A stretch of DNA of 64,000 nucleotides from Galaxea fascicularis. Lineage: Eukaryota > Cnidaria > Anthozoa > Scleractinia > Euphylliidae. The translations under genes were made by a program, and so were the position numbers. The notes beneath the pieces were generated by a model. It was not told the origin of the DNA and did not search any database. It was given only the letters and a program-made list of their open reading frames with translations. This document shows positions 12,600 through 24,806 of the stretch, one piece after another. Numbering within the stretch: the stretch's first letter is position 1; each line of letters starts with the position of its first letter. The stretch lies in assembly GCA_948470475.1 (NCBI GenBank), contig OX419347.1, forward strand, positions 10,601,481-10,665,480, read 5' to 3'.

Positions 12600-14207
12600 T
12601 GTGATTCAATCAACAGGAACATCTGTCATCAGCCTAAGGGGCATATGGGTCAATTATAAAGCTCGCTCACCTTGGTTCTCGTTCTTTGCGTGGTTCTTCA
12701 TCGAACGCCGTTCGTTCGGTCATGCAATCGTCACGCGCTAGCTCACGAAACCATTTACGACTAACATAACTAGTACTCTACAATGAGTAAACAGCATACT
12801 AAACTGACTTCCAACCTTTAATGTGAAAATTTAACCTTTCATCGATACACAGGACTCGACGACACAACTTGAAAACGGCTTACTTATCACGTGTTTTGCA
12901 ATAATAAATATTATACATTATTTAACAATACATTAAGTGTCCATATAAGCAAAAGTTTGACGAGTAAGCAAAAACTCAAAATATATATAATCTGAAACCT
13001 TCATGATGACTTTTAATACACATGGGAAACTCAAGATGGTTACTAACTATCTTTTACAGTACAAGGCACGAAAATCGCCAAGAAAACGTGACAATATTTC
13101 CTTGAAGACGGTATATAAGATAATACACACAGAAGAGGTTCATTCTTTTTTTAACTTTCGTTGCAGTCGCCTTCCTGCAGTTATGCATTTATTCCTAATA
13201 GTTCGCCCCCAATCAAACCTTGCCTCGCTGCTCACTTTATTTTCCTTGACCCACAACGAATGGCACTTCTTAGTATACACTAAAAATATATAAAAGAAAT
13301 CAGGAATAAATAAAAATACCTGAAATACATATAAATGGTTCGACAAAAAAAGCAAAAATACTACTGTGAATTTGAACGCAGTAAAGAAATTATACAACTT
13401 ATAAGCAATCTTGTCACCCAACAGAAACCACGTTTAGGCCACCGAGTTTTATAGAGTGCTTTGAACAGTAGTAGTTGGATTCGTCCACTATCCTCGGTTA
13501 TCTTCGGAACTTGTTCGGTCATGTTCAGACATTTTCAGGCATTCCCCTGGCACTCCGGGGATAAAATCTCGCGCATTTGGCTCAAAAAAGAAACTTGCAG
13601 GTACATACTGCTTAGCGCTCTAAGACCCAGAATGGTTTTTGGGATATTATTCGTGTAGACACTGGATATGAAGTATACAAATAACTCTGACTGTGTCCAG
13701 CAAAACAGTTCCCACCTTTTGTAATATTGTAGAATACAAAATTTACATATTTCTACTCACCTCCAATTTTGACTATTTTAGTTTCCCAGTCTCGTCTTTC
13801 AGTTTTTAAGGTAGCTGAAGAGCCCTGTTCCCTCTTGTCTTTGGGAATTCTTGAAAGCGGCATGACATTAAACTATTTCGTCTCTATCCAGTAAACAATG
13901 GCCTATTTTGGGGAACTTTTTGCCTTGTCCGGTTGCGAGTTAACCTTCGTTGATGATTCCAAGTTTAAAAGCTCATTTACAAGAAGTTGCGTAGACATAG
14001 TTACTCGCAATCGAAGCTTCAAAAACACAGTTAGAAACGTACTGGCCGGAACGGTTGATCCTAGATCGACGAATCTTGCTCAGTTATTCAAATTTGAGCG
14101 CGCAAAGTGAAACTGCCTGGGGTCACAAGGTATTTTAAGGTCTCAATTACAGTCATTCTGGGCCAATGGGGTGAAAGATTTTGTTATCTACCTCTTGTAG
14201 CTGCAAT
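12600..14207. other. no gene recognised, interior of the outer element
   Basis: No convincing gene. An open frame at 13898-14110 (MAYFGELFALSGCELTF...) has no recognised motif and ends about 100 bp before the ISL2EU terminus. Confidence 0.4.
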
Positions 14208-14306
14208 AGTGTCTGTGCGGTCACATGATTATGACGTAGGTGAAAAGTTGCTTCCGCCATATTGGAGGAGTGAAATCTGTCACGCGACTCCTTGCGTCTT
14301 GTAGCG

Positions 14307-15842
14307 ATGCCTTCGTTTTGTCTAATCGTTGGATGTTCCAACGATAAAAAGAGACGTCCAGACCTTAGTTTTTGTAGGGTGCCTAAAGTTATTACTAGTC
14401 AAGGCGAGGAGACGGAAATTTTGTCGAATGAACGGCGAACTAGATGGTTAGCGGCCATAAGTCGTGATGACTTGACGGAAAGCAAGCTTGAGAACGACCG
14501 TGTTTGTGGAATTCATTTTCACTCTGGAAAAGCAGCTTCCCTCTGGGATAAATTCAATCTAGACTGGGTGCCTAGCTTGCATTTGGGCCACAGCAAGTTA
14601 AAGAGTTCAGACCAACAAGAGAAACAACAAGAAAGAGCCCAGAGAATAAGGGAAAGACGTAAACGCGAGAGGGAGCGTGAAGAACAGGATCAGGCTGTTA
14701 AAGGAAAAATGTCCAGGGAAGATGAACCAGAAGCCCATGGCGATAGAATCAGGGATATGTCTTTCGCGGCTCAAGATGAAGAAGATTTGGCAAAGGTTCC
14801 AGAGGAGGAGGAAGAGGGGAACAACATGGCCACGCAATCTGAGCCAAGCGAACTCACGCAATCACGGTCAACGCAAACCGAGCAGTGTGATTACATGTTT
14901 CGAACGCCTAAACCTTGGATGCCAGAAAAATCGACCGTATTTGAACAGGAATTTTTTGAGGGAGATGACGGTAAAGTTCGCTTTTACACTGGGTTACCCT
15001 CGAGGGAAGTTTTAATGAAAACATTCTCCTTTGTATCTCCACATGTCAACAGACGCTCCCTGTCATTGAGTAAATTTCAGGAGTTTGTTCTGGTGTTGAT
15101 AAAACTACGGCTGGCCGTCCCACACCAAGATCTTGCTTATCGTTTTGGTGTTTCTAGAACTGTTGTTTCTCGCATTATTGTCACCTGGTTAACTGTCATG
15201 GATGTTCGTTTATCTCCTTTAATTTCCTGGCCAAGTCGGGAACAGCTTCAAAGAACAATGCCAAAATGTTTCATTGATTCTTTTGGTCTAAAGACAAGTG
15301 TGATCATTGACTGTTTCGAGATATTTATTGATAGGCCATCCAATCTGTTAGCAAGAGCACAGACCTTTTCGAACTACAAACACCATAACACTGCAAAAGT
15401 GTTAATTGGGATAACACCACAGGGAACAATATCATTTGTAAGCGAGGCCTGGGGGGGCCGCACATCGGACAAATTTCTTACAGAGAACTGTGGCTTTTTA
15501 AAAAATTTACTTCCTGGGGATCTTGTCCTTGCAGACAGAGGTTTCACTGTCCACGAGCAGGTGTGGTTTCACCAGGCAGAACTGAACGTCCCTGCATTTA
15601 CCAGGGGCAAACAACAGCTGGATCCAGTTGATGTAGAAAAGACACGTAAAATCGCCAATGTCAGAATTCACGTGGAGAGAGTTATTGGAATTCTGAGACA
15701 AAAGTACACAATCTTACAAAGTACTCTTTCAACTGACTACTTAGCATGTGAGGACAAGAGCAAAGCCCCACTGATTGACAAGATAATTCGAGTTTGTGCT
15801 GCCCTTGTTAACCTCTGTCCTCCTATTGTGAGTTTTGATTGA
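14307..15842 (+). CDS. THAP-domain DDE transposase (ISL2EU-type)
   Basis: A predicted 511-residue nuclear transposase that should bind the element ends and cut and join DNA. Residues 1-95 are a THAP zinc finger (C5, C10, C67, H70). A charged, Glu/Arg-rich linker follows (about 100-175). Residues 250-295 form a helix-turn-helix like HTH_Tnp_4 (LAYRFGVSRTVVSRI). The rest is a DDE_Tnp_4 catalytic core with D335 (SVIIDCFEIF), D410 (LVLADRGF) and E457 (RIHVERVIG). The frame is open slightly further upstream from a TTG, but the first ATG is at 14307 and gives the canonical THAP N-terminus MPSFCLIVGCSN. All catalytic residues are present and no stop interrupts it, so it could be functional. Confidence 0.9.
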   Translation: MPSFCLIVGCSNDKKRRPDLSFCRVPKVITSQGEETEILSNERRTRWLAAISRDDLTESKLENDRVCGIHFHSGKAASLWDKFNLDWVPSLHLGHSKLKSSDQQEKQQERAQRIRERRKREREREEQDQAVKGKMSREDEPEAHGDRIRDMSFAAQDEEDLAKVPEEEEEGNNMATQSEPSELTQSRSTQTEQCDYMFRTPKPWMPEKSTVFEQEFFEGDDGKVRFYTGLPSREVLMKTFSFVSPHVNRRSLSLSKFQEFVLVLIKLRLAVPHQDLAYRFGVSRTVVSRIIVTWLTVMDVRLSPLISWPSREQLQRTMPKCFIDSFGLKTSVIIDCFEIFIDRPSNLLARAQTFSNYKHHNTAKVLIGITPQGTISFVSEAWGGRTSDKFLTENCGFLKNLLPGDLVLADRGFTVHEQVWFHQAELNVPAFTRGKQQLDPVDVEKTRKIANVRIHVERVIGILRQKYTILQSTLSTDYLACEDKSKAPLIDKIIRVCAALVNLCPPIVSFD

Positions 15843-17256
15843 TTTCTTTAATAGGTAATAACTCATCAAGTTGTCTGAATTAGCCATACCTCTTGCCTGA
15901 GCCCCAGTCCATTTACAGTACACCTAAATACTTAGCCAAGAAGTGTAGCAAGCTTGTTAAATAGAATTGTAGTTGTTGTTACTTAAGCCAGAAAAGTGAT
16001 ATGCATGAAAAAAGGGTGATTAAAAACACTGCAGCTCTATGGGGAGTCACCTGCAAATCCATTCAAGCAAGATGAGTTTCAGGGCCCAGTTGTTTGAACG
16101 CCAGTTAGCACTAACCCGGGGTTAAATTCTAACCCCAGTTTATTTTTCTTTTATTCAAAAGGATTTTCTCAGGTTATTTTCTCTGTTCTTTTCAAGAGCA
16201 TCTAATCATCTACTTGTTGACAAAAACAATTAAACTGAATTTACTTTTTAAGCTTTAATGTCTGTGTTCAAATTTCGCACTAACCCTGGGTTATCTTAAC
16301 TCAGCTTCGAACAACCCGGCCCATGTGACCAACCTTGACTGTAAACTCACGACTTAATGGTTGAAAAGAATAAGGATTATCGAGAAAATGTAAACATTTC
16401 TTACGTGGTAATGATTCACCCTTGTCACAAGCTTCAGCAGGTTTTTATTGTATAATTTTAATAATGTAGCTTTCTTTCATACAAATATATATATTGCAAG
16501 GTTCATATTAGCCTCCCACACAGATATTTGACACTGTTTCGATCAAATTTTCTGATCCTGTATAGAATAATGGTGAGCCTTAGTAATAAATGATATTTTT
16601 ATCCATGGATAAGGGTCCTCCTTTAATATCTAACACTGGGTTGGAGAGGCAGTAAATAATTACAACAATATTTCTAGCTCTTTGGAATGAAGCCTCAAGT
16701 GCCTCCTGATGAACTGCTAGATTCTCCTTCCAATTTGTCTTGTTTATGCTTAATAATCAAAGGGAGAATTTAGTACATGTATTAATATCAGGCGTCATTT
16801 GTAATTGGGGCCTTATTCCACACATCCCTTTAGTACAGAATGAAAAAATGCCTCTCAAGATAACTGGGTCCTTTCTTTCTACCTTAAAATAAGTTCTCTA
16901 CTGGGATTTACCGGTAATCTTTGCGGATACTACCTGGAAATCATTGTCCCTCACCTGTGGGATTTTTCCCAATAAACAAGTACAAGATGTGGCAATGCTC
17001 ACTTACAGCGTATCATAACAACAAGGGTATTTACATAATTTTATATAACTGTGTTTAATGAAGAATGTAACCTTTTAAGCCCCATATCAAGTTCTGCCAT
17101 ACAGTGCATTTCTTATGGTTACTGTTCAGTTACTCCTTTTTATTCATTCTCCTGACCTGTATGTTTCATTAGGCAGTGATAATGTAAGGTCAGGAAAACT
17201 TATTTGCTACTCACTGTTAGGGCTTAAAAGGTTAACACTTGGGAAAATGTCCATTA
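15843..17256. other. non-coding core between the two convergent ISL2EU genes
   Basis: Converging 3' untranslated regions and filler. No motif-bearing open frame seen. Confidence 0.6.
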
Positions 17257-20121
17257 TTAAATATCAATGGTTGGAAAAAGTTCCATTCTATTGGACCTCA
17301 AACATCTTGAAAGGTGAGGACGCATCTTCGGGATATCAAATTGAATACTCAAGGGCTCTTGCATAAAAACAAGGCTCGTAGCAAATGCTATAGCAAATAC
17401 CCCACAGTCAGATCCATTTAGTTGCTGCTGAATAGGGACAACATTAATTCCCCTGAATTCCTGTCCGAGTAGACTTCTTGCCTGTTCCTCAATGTCGTCA
17501 CAGACAACATCATGAAAAAAACTGTCATATAAATTAACATGGCCACTGGAGCAACCAATGGAACTTAAACATACCCAGTGGTTACCTCCAGTGTTCAAAA
17601 TCTGTATGAATTCACCACTGATAATGTCAAAGGCTCTTATTGGACCAAGTGTTGGCCTTTGAAATCCTTCAATGTTCGGATTTAACTGTTTGAGGTAGAT
17701 TTGTGCCTGGTGGATTATTGAACAGTCTAACCAGCCATGTGTATCCTCTATCAATGCAAATTCTCTATCAGTCAGATTCCCTAGTGAACCTGTCTTATTA
17801 ACATTTGTGTTGACAGTTTCTTTGACAAACAAAACATCACTATCCTGTTGGGTGTTTGCACCGATGTTGATTGGTGTTGCAGGTGAATCTGCCTTCAAAT
17901 CATTATCACTTTGGGAGCTTGAATCATTAATAATAGGGGCTGACATTACATTATCGGGTGTTCCAGCCAGTTCTTCGACCAAATCAGAATCCCCTTGAGC
18001 TGGTGTTGATGGTCTACTTTTAGGTACTGTAATCTTACAGTTATAGCAAAGCCAGGTTGTTCTTGCATTGCTTGGATAACGTTTGTAAGACATGCATCAC
18101 AGATGAAAAAATTTACCATTTGGGCACTGTTCATTATGACATTTCAGCAGTTTATCATTTGCCTGTGCTTTTTTTTGACATGTGCAGATACTTGCAAGTT
18201 TTGTTGCCTCACTTAGGAACTGATCCTTCATTTCAGGCAATTTCTTGCTTTTTGCCTTGGTAAATTGAGGCAACTTTCTACAATGAGGGCAGTACCATAT
18301 TTTTGGAACTGTTACATTCTTGATACCCAAACAGGATGGATGAAATCTGGATATTTTGCATGTGTGGTTGGCACATGTTATCGGTGCTTCACTAGTTGTT
18401 TCCCTGCAGTAACAGTCACCAGGTTTTGCGACTTCTTCTGGGGAAAGCTGGGCTTTTAAATCCATCTTTCGGGTATACCATCTTCCCAATATTTCTGGTA
18501 ATATGCAAATTCTCCAGAAAGTTGCTAGTTTGGGAATTTGTGTTTCCCAGTGTTTTATGTCTGGAGCAAGTCTTTCCAAGAAAAATTTTGATGTTTGCCC
18601 ATCTGAGGCAAACACAATAAAATCTAAATATCCTCTCCCACTTGTATGGATTTGTTGTTCTGCTTGGTAATAATAGTCATGATCTCTTTTGAGTTGGAGA
18701 CAAGATTCATTTTTCTGCAAACAGGAAGATTTCTTTTGCACATAGCTGTCAAAGTCAACTCCATCTATGCAGTAAGGGCACTTGACTTCGCCACATCCCT
18801 GTCCACAGCAATCACATTCACAGAGAAAATCTGGAGTGGCATGTAAAAATTGGTACTTCTTGTTTATAATTGTTCCACATTTAGTTACAACAAAGTTAGC
18901 ATGAGTTTTTCGCATTATTTTTTCATATTCTGCGATGGCAATATCCTCATGTTTGCATCCATGTCTTGTGGCTGCTGTGGAAAAGCGAAAAATATCTGGA
19001 TAACAAATAGCTTTGACCAGAGACTGGGAGGGCTGTGAAGGATCTGTATGACTGGCTGCACGGCATTTGGAAGCCCCCACTCTTCCAGCCCTGTGTCTAA
19101 AAAAAGCACTTCCTTTGGCCTGATCCACAGTTTCCCTTTCGATTGACTTAATATCTTCATCAGATAGGTTCAATTGTACTTTATTACACTCCTTTAGAAG
19201 ATCAGTATATGAAAGCTCTAGATACTTGGGATCAAACAAGTCTGTCACCGCCTTAATGTTTCTAGTACTTGAAATAAATGAATCAGCAAATGGGTGAATT
19301 AAACTTAAACACACTGGTTTAATTTTGCATTCACTCAAAGAGTGATAAAAAGCATCCATTTCTTCAGCAGAAGGTTCTAGTGATGATGACATTTTCACTT
19401 CTGGACGTTTAGGTGTGGAAGTGTGAGATGGTGGACTTGAATCAACAGCAGGGAAAGCAACCGTTTCAATGGACTTATCGAGGTCGGCTTTTAGTTTCTT
19501 TGCAGAAGAAAAGTTAATTTCTTTGATCCTTGCGTAGTCAACTTGCTTAACTGTGGTAGGTAACAGCCACGTACATTTTACTTGGGTGCAGGCAAGCTTC
19601 CCATTTAATCTCGTCCACACTTCAATATAAAAAAGAACACTTGCGATATGAGAACAGCATTCTCCCAGCCCGGCCATACACCCAGCACAGTGAGCTGAAA
19701 GAACAGTTCCTTCTTTGGTTGATATTATCCACAATGGCACGTGCGGATCATTCATTCGTTGGGAATGTCTTACTTTTGCAAGAACCACGTATTTATCTCG
19801 CAATGTTTGTCCAAGAACACTTGTAATAAAGCCGGACACCATATGGTTGTACGCAAGGAGACTTCTGAAATTTTTAAACTGCTCCTTTGTATAAAAACTC
19901 GTATCGAGCACTAGATATGACAGAAGATCGCACGACTCGACTGGAGGAAGACATTCCGGAGTAAAGTTTTCTTGCGGAATAAGGAAAGGGTCGATACCAA
20001 TGGCCCCTATTTTCTCCACATATCTTCCCCTTATGTTACCCTGTAATGACTCGCCATAGGCAGACAGAAAAAACTTGGAATTTGTCTCGCTCTCAGAAGG
20101 ACACGCTTCAGTTGCCGCCAT
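17257..20121 (-). pseudogene. SWIM-YqaJ-PHD-PHD-Ulp1 transposon protein with one in-frame stop
   Basis: The reading frame runs from ATG at 20121 to 17257 with a single TGA (plus-strand 18097-18099). The upstream part has 674 residues: a SWIM-like zinc finger (CAGCMAGLGECCSHIA), then a YqaJ-type PD-(D/E)xK nuclease (GCKHEDIAIAEYE, ATPDFL, GEVKCPYC), then a PHD finger (CYCRE ... RFHPSC ... WYCPHC). A second PHD finger starts with CTCQKK and KCHNEQC. The TGA falls between its His and the next Cys, and the remaining ligands (WLCYNC) are in the same frame after it. The downstream 278 residues carry an Ulp1/C48-like cysteine protease core with NHWVCLS, NLYDSF and NGSDCGVFAIAF. Cutting and deSUMOylation-type roles are inferred from the families. 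A CGA-to-TGA change would explain the stop. Confidence 0.85.
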
Positions 20122-20200
20122 TATAAATAAAACATTACTCCTCCAAGATGGCGGCGCCTCGTTTTCGGAATTTTTGTGACGTCACGCGAACAGACACTAT

Positions 20201-21594
20201 AGCTAGATTTGGTTTCAGAAGAGAATGGCTTATTCAGGTCGTTTAGCTGGTGTGATGTTTTCTGGGGTTTTTTTTTATTAATAAGGATTTTAAACCATCT
20301 TAAGACTGTAAAGCAATCTTAACATTGTAGCGGAAAGGGCGCTTGAAACGGCATTTATTAAATAATGAGGCGTGTTGTGTTGCCAGCACTAGAGTCCGGT
20401 TTGTCCGGTCCGCGCAAAGCGTTTCGCCATGCCGCTGATTAAGCAGCATCGCATTCTTAGGTCTTGCTCGTGGGTTCGTGACGTGTCAGTTCGGTTCGTG
20501 TTACACTTAAAGTGTAGGTCTTCGTGTTATGTACGGGTCCCATCAAAATATGAGGATTATGTTTCTACGCCAACTTTGAAACGACCATAAAACGTGTGAG
20601 ACCAAATTCAGTAACCGAATCTTCATCCTTCTTTGGATTTGAAGCGCCAATTGAGGCACAAACCATTAAGGTTTTCACGAACAGGCGGTCGACAGCCGTG
20701 CAAAACACTGTACCAGCGGCGATTGTTCGTCATTTTGATGGTCAAGGTAATAAATTGTTTAAAAAGGTATTTCTAGTGAGTTATTTTGCTTTTTGAAAGC
20801 CTTTTGGTTTCAATTTATCCCTGATCTTAATTACGGTACGTTTCCTAGTATGCGCAAGTAGATCTGCAGCGTTGTGCAGCGATATTGCAACCTTTACTTC
20901 GCTAGAAAAAGGTTCCAGTTTGCATGTTTTCAGATGTTTACATTTGATCATCATTGCAGCTTTTAAGCAGTGGCTTGCAGCGCTGCTTTACCGATGCTTT
21001 ACCGATGCAAAAATTTGCAGCGCTTTCGCAGTGCACGATATTTTGGCTTGGCTGCTTGAGTGACTCACGAGCACTTCTTTAGCGACCCTTAAACGCTGTG
21101 CAACCAAAAAAGTGAACTGTTGCAGCGCTGCAGCAGCGCTGTGTCGTTCGTATGGGTATGCAGCCAGACATCAGCATCGTCTAATGAAGACCAGCAGTAT
21201 ATGAATCAAAATGTAGTAATCCATGTAAAATTGACTATTATTACCAGTATATTAAGGCAAACATTACAATTACAATGAAACTCATAGAACTGTGAACATT
21301 AGAAACATTTCTGGAATGTCTGTTGTGTTGCAAAAGAAAACCAGCAGGGTCTTCTTGTGGTTTCATGGCATGTGTGATTGGTGGAGGAGCTTAAAATAAC
21401 ATTCCAGAAATAATTTTTAGTGATGGCTCTAAAATAATGATAATTATGATAATTTATGATTCTTATAATCTGTTATATTCAATTAAGATGTTATGATGAT
21501 ATATAACTTTAGTTATTATAATTATTTTTAACATTATAATAATATATTCTCTCTGTGCTTTTGTATTATCCTGTTGCAGTACATGTAACTTCTT
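20201..21594. other. right part of outer element and upstream region of RMI2
   Basis: Holds the possible exon at 20596-20748 and the GCAGCGCTG-rich zone ending at 21156, then about 440 bp of AT-rich DNA before the RMI2 start. Whatever drives RMI2 from here lies next to or within transposon sequence. Confidence 0.5.
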
Positions 21595-23387
21595 ATGTCA
21601 CAGAAAAAGCCTCTCGTACTTGACACTGCTGCCAGGAAGTTCTTTGCCAGTCAGTTGCTCAGCTGTTCAGTGCGGCAGGGCAGAGGGATCATTCACCAGG
21701 AACTGTACAACAGTGAGCTAATCAATCAGGTCTGGGTGCAGGGCACTGTTGTACTTCTCTCAGCAAATGGAAATGATCTGCTTCTTGATGATGGCACAGG
21801 AATAATCCAGGCAACTGGAGTGACCGAGATTGTGAAAGATCTATTTATTCATAAAGGTATCCTGCAAGACTGCTGTACTTCAAATTTCAGTCATTCAAGA
21901 GAAGGTTGTTTTTTAACAATAATTTGTGGTGGGTGCTTTGTTTTTGCTTCAATAATAGTAAATAATTTATTACTATTGAAGCAAAATAAAGCACCTGCCA
22001 CTAATTAACTAATTAATTAATTAATGACTGGCAATCAATTAATTATTATTAATATTTTCAATTATATTTTTATTAATAATTAATAAATGATAATAGTTAG
22101 TTTTCACTGGCACACTATCATCCAAACCATTCAACAAATAAAGTCAAGAAATATCAAAGAGATAAAAGAAGATGAATATTCAAACAGTCTCGCAAAGATT
22201 CAGGTCTGTGCGATGTTCCGTGGAAGAAATTCGAAGAACAGTGCTTTCAATAGGACCCGGCACCCGCCGGAGCTCCAGCGGGTATTCTGTTGAAAGTCAG
22301 CGGGTATTTCACCGCGTTCAAGTCGAAAATTCGGTTGAAATTCTCCTGGGCTTCACATATTACTCCGGCGGGTGCTGTTCCGAGGTAGCCACCTATTTCA
22401 AATCTTATTGGAAGCACTGGAAGAAATGTTTTACTCAAATTTAAAAGGCTTTGTATGGAGATGCCATGTTTGTGTCCCTCTAAGGGGCACACATATATGG
22501 TGGCCGGAAGCTAACAAAAACATGTCATTGAGTTTTCCTATAAAAAGCCAGTAGTCGTCTTATGAGGGCTCATAAACATCTATATGAGTACTTATTTTCA
22601 TCCAAGGACCGTTCAGATTGTGAAATATCGGTGGATAAGTCACTTTTTTTAACCTAAGTTGCATCACCTGACACTTCAGATCACCTCTTGTGTGCATTTT
22701 GTTATGCTTGCCAACAGCAACAACAACAAACTTTATTTGCTTGATAATAGAATGATTGATCAAAACATGAGGAGATAAACTCAATCATGTCAATGAACTG
22801 TGTTAATAAAATTAACACTAGAGCACAATAATTCATTAATATTAAGTCAGTAAACAGTAATTGCTTTATATTCAGCCAAAATATTGGTAGTAGTGTTGCT
22901 TCCTTGGGTCTACCCTGTTACACTTGACCTCAGTTTAGATGCATGTGCAGTTTAACCCAAGAATTCCAGGAATTCCCTGTGTAGGGTATGGTTGGACAAG
23001 ACTCTGCTACCGTCATAGCCATTTTGAGCCGCTAGGATGATCAAGGATGATTGACATCTTGGGTGCTTTACTTCTCATGGTCACTTCATTTACTGCTACC
23101 AATCTCCACGAATACCAGGCCACAAATTGCCATACCACCCTGCTATACTCTTGCTTTATATCTGTTTATTTTCAGATTCATTTTTTTGTCAATTAAGTAA
23201 TAATTTTGTATCTGTGGTCATCTTTCACATAGGAATGTACATGATGGTTGCTGGGCAACTGAGATTCACAGGCAGCACAAATGAAATGCAGTATTCCAGC
23301 ATCAGAGTTCTCAAGATTGCTGATCTCAGCAATAATCCACACAGTGAGGCATTATGGATGGCGGAAGTAATTGAAGCACGATTGTAA
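21595..23387 (+). CDS. RMI2: RecQ-mediated genome instability protein 2 (two exons)
   Basis: An OB-fold subunit of the BLM/TopoIIIa/RMI dissolvasome, which resolves double Holliday junctions in the nucleus. Exon 1 is 21595-21856 and exon 2 is 23233-23387, joined by GGTATCC/CACATAG splice sites in matching phase, giving about 138 residues (human RMI2 has 147). Recognisable parts: VWVQGTVVLL and LLLDDGTGIIQATG (OB strands), then GMYMMVAGQL and the conserved tail KIADLSNNP, LWMAEVIEARL. ATG at 21595 is the first in frame. The 1.4-kb intron is AT-rich with TTAATTAA tracts. No break is seen, so this appears to be a working host gene. Confidence 0.88.
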
Positions 23388-23831
23388 ACGAAAAACAGGA
23401 AAAGTGGTTAGAAGATTACAGTGTATGTAATGTAAGTGCATGATTAAATGCTCATCATCATTGAATGCTTTGTTTCGGTTAACTTTAGTTGTTGTCTTCA
23501 TTAAAGCAAGCAACTCTTATGGTACATGTATGGTCTTGATACTGTGACACATTACACTGTAATGCCAACTAATTTTGAATCTTTCCTTACTCTGCAGTCA
23601 ATACAGCTCAAAAATGCTGAGAAGTGTTTTATTCCTGTCAGGGGGTTTTAAGAAACTGTACAAACTGTATAAACTCGGACATGTTTTAATATAGCTCCTT
23701 CATCAGTGCTATCTTATTGCTTGAAATGCATCTTACCTTGTTTGACTGTACATATAACAATCACTTTTTTAGTGCAAACACGTTTCGGATGAAACACCAT
23801 CTTGAGTTCACGCAATAACTAACAATTAGAC

Positions 23832-23862
<31 letters not shown>

Positions 23863-24007
23863 CTTTAGTATCTCCCAGCTAGTCGGACAGAAAAGGCAAT
23901 AATAAAGTTAGCAAATGCAAGTTGAAGAAATATTTATTCAGGAATAAAACGAAAGAAAGCGTCACGCTCGATTGCTACTCGAGGACTATTACTAAGTAGT
24001 AGCGTAA

Positions 24008-24039
<32 letters not shown>

Positions 24040-24109
24040 CAGTTGGGTGATACTAAAACCCGATAGTGGGTGTGATACTGAAATACAAACAAAAAATTCA
24101 ATAGTGTAG
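23388..24109. other. 3' flank of RMI2, no gene recognised
   Basis: Non-coding. A small hairpin pairs CAATTAGACCC with GGGTCTAATTG at about 23825-23862. Confidence 0.5.
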
Positions 24110-24806
24110 ACCCGGCATAGTAAATCGAACCCAATCGAACTAAATTTCAATCGAACTCAATCGAACTATATCGAACTCACCGAAAAGAAAAAAAATCAAT
24201 CGAACCCAATCGAACGTTCGTTTTTCGAACTCGTGATTTATGTAAAACAGACGTTGAAAATCCATTACCAGATCTTAGAAGTTCGAGTTACTTCAGCCCT
24301 GAGTGTAGCGCACGTGTTTTTCGTAAACGAAGAAATTCTGCAGAAATGGCTTCAGATGAGTTGTGGATCGTAAGCTTCAAATGTATAGTCAAAGGCTACC
24401 AGGAATGCCGCTTTGACGTTTTTAGCTTTGTTTTGTTCTGTTCTGTTCTCTTAACTGCCGTGGACAGTTTATAAATGGGGTTTGTGTTATTGAGTAAATA
24501 GTAAAAAAGGCGCAAGAAAAACTTGCTTTGACGGGCTTCCTTTGGGCTTGCTTTGTATAGGTTCACCAGAGCCAATCGAACGCAATCCATTTAATTGCGT
24601 TCGATTGAGTTCGGTTTCCGAACTCAATCGAACACAATACGACGGATTGAGTTCGATTTGTTCGATTGAATTCGATTTGTTCGGAAATCGAACTCACTAA
24701 AAGTGTGGTGTTCGATTTCGTTCGATTGCCGAACTCAATCGAACTCAATCCACGGATTGAGTTCGATTGAGTTCGATTTTCGAACGTTCGATTTACTATG
24801 CCGGGT
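24110..24806. mobile_element. MITE rich in TCGAACTCAATCGAAC repeats
   Basis: Termini ACCCGGCATAGTAAATCGAAC-like on both sides in inverted orientation, flanked by GTAG at 24106-24109 and 24807-24810 (a likely 4-bp target duplication). Both arms carry many short TCGAAC/AATCGAAC repeats. No transposase is encoded, so it is non-autonomous. Superfamily not assigned. Confidence 0.75.

Larger units (their letters stand above)
14208..20198. mobile_element. ISL2EU-type DNA transposon, 5,991 bp
   Basis: Both ends start AGTGTCTGT reading inward and are flanked by AT (14206-14207 and 20199-20200), a 2-bp target duplication. The inverted similarity resumes about 50 bp inside, with CCGCCATNTTGGAGGAG on both sides. 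The element carries two convergent genes: a THAP-DDE transposase on the plus strand and a YqaJ-nuclease protein on the minus strand. A DDE transposase paired with a YqaJ protein is the known hallmark of ISL2EU (IS4EU) elements. Ends and transposase are intact; the second gene has one stop. Confidence 0.85.
12310..21156. mobile_element. candidate large DNA element with GCAGCGCTG-rich ends
   Basis: The left end begins CCCGTACGAA and soon has ACACAGCGCTGCT; the right end, reverse-complemented, begins CCCATACGAA and soon has ACACAGCGCTGCTG. TAT flanks both ends (12307-12309 and 21157-21159), a possible 3-bp target duplication. Subterminal zones at 12340-12590 and 20870-21145 are packed with GCAGCG/CAGCGCTG/TTATGCAGCG motifs. 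Between them lies a complete ISL2EU-type element and about 2.8 kb of other sequence with no recognised transposase. One open frame near 20596-20748 (ends VRHFDGQ before GTAATA) may be a coding exon of the outer element. Confidence 0.5.

Noticed and set aside
14208..20198. Phage origin because of the YqaJ nuclease
   Set aside because: YqaJ occurs in ISL2EU elements; THAP, PHD and Ulp1 domains and the TIRs show a eukaryotic transposon.
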